Source: Ehretia macrophylla
Taxonomy: Eukaryota; Streptophyta; Magnoliopsida; Boraginales; Ehretiaceae
Reading direction: 5' to 3'
Length of the DNA stretch: 64,000 nucleotides
Assembly: GCA_037974665.1 (NCBI GenBank)
Contig: CM075773.1
Location: 17,908,146 to 17,972,145 of the forward strand
The position numbers and the translations under genes are program-made. Below the pieces are notes generated by a model. That model was not told the DNA's origin. It did not search any database and saw only the letters and a list, made by a program, of their open reading frames with translations. Positions 59,932 to 64,000 of the stretch are shown piece by piece. Each line of letters starts with the position of its first letter. The stretch's first letter is position 1.

Positions 59932-60488
59932 GTCATGTTGAGGGCACAATTCCTTTATGTGTTAACGGTTCACAGTCCCAACCTAGAGATATGGCCCATT
60001 CAAAAGGCCCAATGGGCTTAACGACAACCCATCCGCTTCAACAACGCAGCATCCTCGCAAGACGTGATATCTACGCATTGTAGGGTCCTCTAATGTGCCG
60101 CGAGTAAGGTTGTCGTCCTTTTAACAGCTCACGACGTACGATCCGGGATGGAAAAGCAGAGCAAAAGAAGAAAAGTGGCCCAAAACTGATGAAAACGTTC
60201 GATTTTGATCTCCGAAAAGGGCACATCAAGCTAGCTTGCTGCCCCCTTCATAGTGCTCTCAGAGAGCTTTCCAACGGTATGCTGTGCGCCTCATAACTCC
60301 TTACGGATCAAAAGTTATGGGCACCGGAGCGACGGAGACCTGGTCACAAGCCCTACGCCCTCGGTTTGTGGGCCCAGCCTCCACGTGAAGAGAAGTTGTC
60401 TTGCCCAAGGTGCCGTGGGATTCGATAATAGAAATGTGGTGGATAAAGTATCTTGGCAACCCTAACCGGAGCAAAAAAAATTGAAAAG

Positions 60489-60607
60489 GGGGTGCAACAC
60501 GAGGACTTCCCAGAGGGTCACCCATCCTAGTGCTACTCTCGCCCAAGCGCGCTTAACTTCGGAGTAATGATGGGATCCGGTGCATTAGTGCTGGCATGAT
60601 CGCACCC
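60489..60607 (-). rRNA. 5S ribosomal RNA, copy 11 (degenerate)
   Basis: Six substitutions: A13G, G41T, A42T, T59C, T76C and C94T. T59C is in box A and C94T in box C. The adjacent G41T and A42T pair suggests a single event. The G-run after the gene end is one base shorter. Probably impaired. Confidence 0.87.
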
Positions 60608-60997
60608 GTCATGTTGAGGGCACAATTCCTTTATGTGTTAACGGTTCACAGTCCCAGCCCAGAGATATGGCCCATTCAAAAGGTCCATTGGGCTTAACGA
60701 CAACCCATCCGCTTCAACAACGCAGCATCCTCGCAAGACGGGATATCGACGCATTGTAGGGTCCTCTAATGTGCCGTGAGTAAGGTTGTCGTCCTTTTAA
60801 CAGCTCACGACGTACGATCCGGGATGGAAGAACAGAGCAAAAGAAGAAAAGTGGCCCGAAACTGATGAAAACGTTCGATTTTGAGCTCCGAAAAGGGCAC
60901 AGCAAGCAAGCTTGCTACCCCCGTCGTAGAGCTCTCAGAGAGCTTTCCAACGGTATGTTGTGCGCCTCGTAACTCCTTACGGATCCAAAGTTATGGG

Positions 60998-61006
60998 CAC
61001 CGGTTT
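60998..61006. other. 37-bp deletion in one 5S spacer
   Basis: At CAC-CGG-TTT the spacer lacks 37 bp present in other units, between CAC|CGGAGCGACGG and CGCCCT|CGGTTT. CGG flanks the missing segment on both sides and one copy remains, the mark of slippage or microhomology joining. This makes the 640-bp spacing between genes 11 and 12. Confidence 0.9.
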
Positions 61007-61128
61007 GCGGGCCCAGCCTCCACGTGAAGAGAAGTTGTCTTGCCCAAGGTGCCGTGGGATTCGATAATAGAAATGTGGTGGGTAAAGTATCTTGGCAACC
61101 CTAACCGGTGCAAAAAAAATTGAAAAGG

Positions 61129-61247
61129 GGGGTGCAACACGAGGACTTCCCAGAGGGTTACCCATCCTAGTACTACTCTCGCCCAACCACGCTTAACTTC
61201 GGAATTCTGATGGGATCCGGTGCATTAGTGCTGGTATGATCGCACCC
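61129..61247 (-). rRNA. 5S ribosomal RNA, copy 12 (degenerate)
   Basis: Four substitutions: C44T, C61G, G89A and C94T. Three lie in box A or box C. C94T is shared with copy 11 and C61G with copy 7, which points to exchange of variants between copies. The spacer on its 3' side carries the 37-bp deletion. The 5' flank has one change near -3. Confidence 0.88.
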
Positions 61248-61540
61248 GCCATGTTGAGGGCACAATTCCTTTATGTGTTAACGGTTCACAGTCCCAGCCT
61301 AGAGATATGGCCCATTCAAAAGGCCCAATGGGCTTAACGACAACCCATCCGCTTCAACAACGCAGCATCCTCACAAGACGTGATATCGACGCATTGTAGG
61401 GTTCTCTAATATGCCGCGAGTAAGGTTGTCGTCCTTTTAACAGCTCACGACGTACGATCCGGGAGGGAAAAACAGAGCAAAAGAAGAAAAGTGGCCCGAA
61501 ACTGATGAAAACGTTCGATTTTGAGCTCCGAAAAGGGCAC

Positions 61541-61556
61541 AGCAAGCTAGCTTGCT
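61541..61556. repeat. Perfect 16-bp palindrome in a 5S spacer
   Basis: AGCAAGCTAGCTTGCT is its own reverse complement. Related units have partial forms, such as TCAAGCTAGCTTGC near 60,227 and GCGAGCTAGCTACC near 54,114. It lies at the monomer position that carries the enlarged inverted repeat at 30,186-30,210 in the satellite. Confidence 0.85.
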
Positions 61557-61805
61557 GCCCTAGTCATAGAGCTCTTAGAGAGCTTTCCAACGGTATGTTG
61601 TGCGCCTCGTAACTCCTTACGGATCAAAAGTTATGGGCACCGGAGCGACGGAGACCTGGTCACAAGCCCTACGCCCTCGGTTTACGGGCCCAGCCTCCAC
61701 GTGAAGAGAAGTTGTCTTGCCCAAGGTGCCGTGGGATTCGATAATAGAAATGTGGTGGGTAAAGTATCTTGGCAACCCTAGCCGGAGCAAAAAAAATTGA
61801 AAAGG

Positions 61806-61924
61806 GGGGTACAACACGAGGACTTCCTAGGGGGTCACCCATCCTAGTACTACCCTCGCCCAAGCACGCTTAACTTTGGTGTTCTGATGGGATCCAGTAC
61901 ATTTTTGATGGTATGATCGCACCC
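61806..61924 (-). pseudogene. 5S rRNA pseudogene, copy 13
   Basis: Ten substitutions, the most in the array: G17T, C20A, T21A, C26T, C29T, T45A, G48A, A71G, G97A and C114T. G97A falls at the end of box C and A71G in the intermediate element. A 2-bp deletion upstream moves the TATA-like box about 2 bp closer to the start. Both the internal and the external promoter are thus altered, so this is very likely silent. Confidence 0.88.
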
Positions 61925-61950
61925 GTCATGTTGAGGGCACAATTTTTATG
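61925..61950 (-). promoter_or_regulatory. Altered upstream promoter of 5S copy 13
   Basis: The plus strand reads CACAATTTTTATG where the other copies read CACAATTCCTTTATG. The 2-bp loss changes the TATA-like box to ATAAAA and puts it at -25 instead of -27. This weakens the case that copy 13 is transcribed. Confidence 0.75.
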
Positions 61951-62463
61951 TGTTAACAGTTCACAGTCCCAGCCTAGAGATATGGCCCATTCAAAAGGCC
62001 CAATGGGCTTAACGACAACCCATCCGCTTCAACAACGCAGCATCCTCGCAAGACGTGATATCGACTCATTGTAGGGTCCTCCAACGTGCCGCGAGTAAGG
62101 TTGTCGTCCTTTTAACAGCTCACGACGTACAATCCGGGACAGAAAAACAGGGCAAAAGAAGAAAAGTGGCCAGAAACTGATGAAAACGTTCGATTTTGAG
62201 CTCCGAAAAGGGCACAGCGAGCTAGCTTGCTGGCCCCGTCATAGAGCTCTCAGAGTGCTTTCCAACGGTATGCTGTGCGCCTAGTACCTCCTTACGGATC
62301 AAAAGTTATGGGCACCGGAACGACGGAGACCTGGTCACAAGCCCTACGCCCTCGGTTTACGGGCCCAGCCTCCACGTGAAGAGAAGTTGTCTTGCCCAAG
62401 GTGCCGTGGGATTCGATAATAGAAATGTGGCGGGTAAAGTGTCTTGGCAACCCTAACCGGAGC

Positions 62464-62480
62464 AAAAAAAATTGCAATGG
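62464..62480 (-). terminator. Single-run Pol III terminator of 5S copy 14
   Basis: The plus strand reads AAAAAAAATTGCAATGG in place of the usual AAAAAAAATTGAAAAGG. The gene-proximal TTTT is lost on the sense strand, leaving only the distal T8 run as a stop. Confidence 0.8.
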
Positions 62481-62599
62481 GGGGTGCAACACGAGGACTT
62501 CCCAGGGGGTCACCCATCCTAGTACTACTCTCGCCCAAGCACGCTTAACTTCGGAGTTCTGATGGGATCCGGTGCATTAGTGCTGGTATGATCGCACCC
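62481..62599 (-). rRNA. 5S ribosomal RNA, copy 14 (consensus)
   Basis: Identical to the array consensus. Upstream element intact. The terminator differs: the first T4 run is broken (ATTGC on the sense strand) and only the distal T8 run at 62,464-62,471 remains, so the primary transcript may carry a longer 3' tail before trimming. Confidence 0.97.
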
Positions 62600-63157
62600 G
62601 TCATGTTGAGGGCACAATTCCTTTATGTGTTACCGGTTCACAGTCCCAGCCTAGAGATATGGCCCATTCAAAAGGCCCAATGGGCTTAACGACAACCCAT
62701 CCGCTTCAACAACGCAGCATCCTCGCAAGACGTGATATCGACTCATTGTAGGGTCCTCTAATGTGCCGCGAGTAAGGTTGTCATCCTTTTAACAGCTCAC
62801 GACGTACGATCCGGGAGGGAAAAACAGAGCAAAAGAAGAAAAGTGGTCCGAAACTGATGAAAACGTTCGATTTTGAACTCCGAAAAGGGCACAGCAAGCT
62901 AGGTTGCTGCTCTCGTCGTAGAGCTCTCAGAGAGCTTTCCAACGGTATGTTGTGCGCCTCGTAACTCCTTACGGATCAAAAGTTATGGGCACCGGAGCGA
63001 CAGAGACCTAGTCACAAGACCTACGCCCTCGGTTTGCGGGTCCAGCCTCCCCGTGAAGCGAAGTTGTCTTGCCCAATGTGCCTTGGGATTCGATAATAGA
63101 AATGTGGTGGATAAAGTATCTTGGCAACCCTAACCGGAGCAAAAAAAATTGAAAAGG

Positions 63158-63276
63158 GATGTTCAACACGAGGACTTCCCAGGGGGTCACCCATCCTAGT
63201 ACTACTCTCGCCCAAACACGCTTAACTTCGGAGTTCTGATGGGATCCGATGCATTAGTACTGGTATGATCGCACCC
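63158..63276 (-). rRNA. 5S ribosomal RNA, copy 15 (degenerate)
   Basis: Six substitutions: C18T, C28T, C61T, C114A, C117A and C118T. Three at the 3' end break helix I and C61T is in box A. All six change a C on the RNA strand. The terminator T-runs remain. Probably a decaying copy. Confidence 0.87.
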
Positions 63277-63826
63277 GTCATGTTGAGGGCACAATTCCTT
63301 TATGTGTTAACGGTTCACAGTCCCAGCCTAGAGAGATGGCCCATTCAAAAGGCCCAATGGGCTTAACGACAACCCATCCGCCTCAACAACGCTTGTAAGA
63401 TGTGATATCGATGCATTGTAAGGCACTCTAATTTCCAGCAAGTAAGCTCTTTGTCCTTTTAACAGCTCACGACGTACGATCTGGGACTGAAAAACAGAGC
63501 AAAAGAAGAAAAGTGGCCCGAAACTGATGAAAACGTTCGATTTTGAGCTCCGAAAAGGGTACAGGGAGCTAGCTTGCTGCCCCATCGTAAAGCTCTCAGA
63601 GAGCTTTCCAACGGTATGCTGTGCACCTCGTAACTCCTTACGGATCAAAAGTTATGGGCACCGGAGCGACGGAGACCTGGTCACAAGCCCTACGCCCTCG
63701 GTTTGCGGGCCCAGCCTCCACGTGAAGAGAAGTTGTCTTGCCCAAGGTGCCATGGGATTCGATAATAGAAATGTGGTGGGTAAAGTATCTTGGCAACCGT
63801 AACCGGAGCAAAAAAAATTGAAAAGG

Positions 63827-63945
63827 GGGGTGCAACACGAGGACTTCCCAGGGGGTCACCCATCCTAGTACTACTCTCGCCCAAGCACGCTTAACTTCGG
63901 AGTTCTTATGGGATCCGGTGCATTAGTGCTGGTATGATCGCACCC
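63827..63945 (-). rRNA. 5S ribosomal RNA, copy 16
   Basis: One substitution, C39A, at the base changed to T in copy 6. Boxes, flanks and T-runs are intact. The spacer on its 3' side has lost about 8 bp (CAACGCTTGTAAGATG against CAACGCAGCATCCTCGCAAG near 63,387). The next unit is cut by the window edge. Confidence 0.95.
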
Positions 63946-64000
63946 GTCATGTTGAGGGCACAATTCCTTTATGTGTTAACGGTTCACAGTCCCAGCCTAG

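Larger units (their letters stand above)
53541..64000 (-). repeat. 5S rDNA tandem array (16 genes, unit about 677 bp)
   Basis: Sixteen 5S genes lie head to tail on the minus strand. Distances between successive gene starts are 683, 676, 683, 683, 678, 677, 677, 677, 676, 676, 640, 677, 675, 677 and 669 bp. A unit of 676 bp is 339 bp of satellite-like spacer, 46 bp of 3' flank, the 119-bp gene and 172 bp of 5' flank. Satellite-like segments (between GTAA or ATAA sites) are 53,994-54,339; 54,677-55,015; 55,353-55,698; 56,036-56,381; 56,719-57,057; 57,397-57,735; 58,074-58,412; 58,751-59,089; 59,428-59,765; 60,104-60,442; 60,780-61,081; 61,420-61,758; 62,095-62,433; 62,772-63,110; 63,442-63,779. 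A truncated one fills 53,541-53,656. The array runs off the right window edge. Confidence 0.97.

Noticed and set aside
53703-63945. tRNA genes or other Pol III genes between the 5S genes
   Set aside because: No cloverleaf-like sequence with linked tRNA A and B boxes was seen in the spacers.
53541-64000. Open frames of 60-106 codons on the minus strand of the 5S array
   Set aside because: They run through the 5S gene or the spacer, are repeated in every unit, and are explained by the rRNA gene and spacer sequence.
1-64000. LTR retrotransposon, MITE or other mobile element insertions
   Set aside because: I saw no polypurine tract, primer binding site, transposase or reverse transcriptase motif, target duplication or break in periodicity larger than a few bases within the satellite.

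Overview
The window is wholly repetitive nuclear DNA from a flowering plant, with no protein-coding gene. The plant assignment rests on sixteen copies of a plant-type 119-nt 5S rRNA gene at the right end, all on the minus strand. They carry an internal Pol III promoter (box A, intermediate element, box C), a TATA-like element near -27, C at -1, and T-runs just past the 3' end. I cannot name the species.

Region 1 (1-53,540) is an uninterrupted head-to-tail satellite with a 341-bp monomer, about 157 copies, and no gene or transposon in it. The monomers fall into subtypes. Some stretches are highly homogenised and repeat as multi-monomer blocks: a 5-monomer block of about 1,705 bp at 6.97, 17.88, 28.11 and 29.81 kb, and a 21-monomer (7,161-bp) duplication linking 34.8-39.1 kb to 41.96-46.3 kb. 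Others (about 13.65-14.5, 21.6-22.9, 24.9-27.3, 31.6-34.0 and 47.8-53.5 kb) are more divergent.

Region 2 (53,541-64,000) is a 5S rDNA tandem array with a usual unit of 675-683 bp. Each unit reads, in plus-strand order: about 339 bp of satellite-like sequence, about 46 bp of 3' flank with the terminator, the 119-bp gene in antisense, and about 172 bp of 5' flank with the upstream promoter. Ten genes look intact (0-2 substitutions from the consensus); six are degenerate (4-10 substitutions).

The main result is that the two regions are one family. The 341-bp satellite is the same sequence as one segment of the 5S spacer, in the same orientation, with roughly 40 differences in about 340 positions by eye. 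It lacks the 5S gene, its flanks and its promoter. The spacer segment is bounded on both sides by GTAA, which suggests the satellite arose when one spacer segment was cut out or looped at that microhomology and then amplified. The two arrays meet at 53,540/53,541 in an out-of-register joint. Treating the spacer as outgroup, the divergent monomers carry ancestral states and the homogenised blocks derived states.

The many short open frames on both strands are by-products of a GC-rich tandem repeat. Most begin at TTG or GTG, they shift frame every monomer, and none resembles a known protein.
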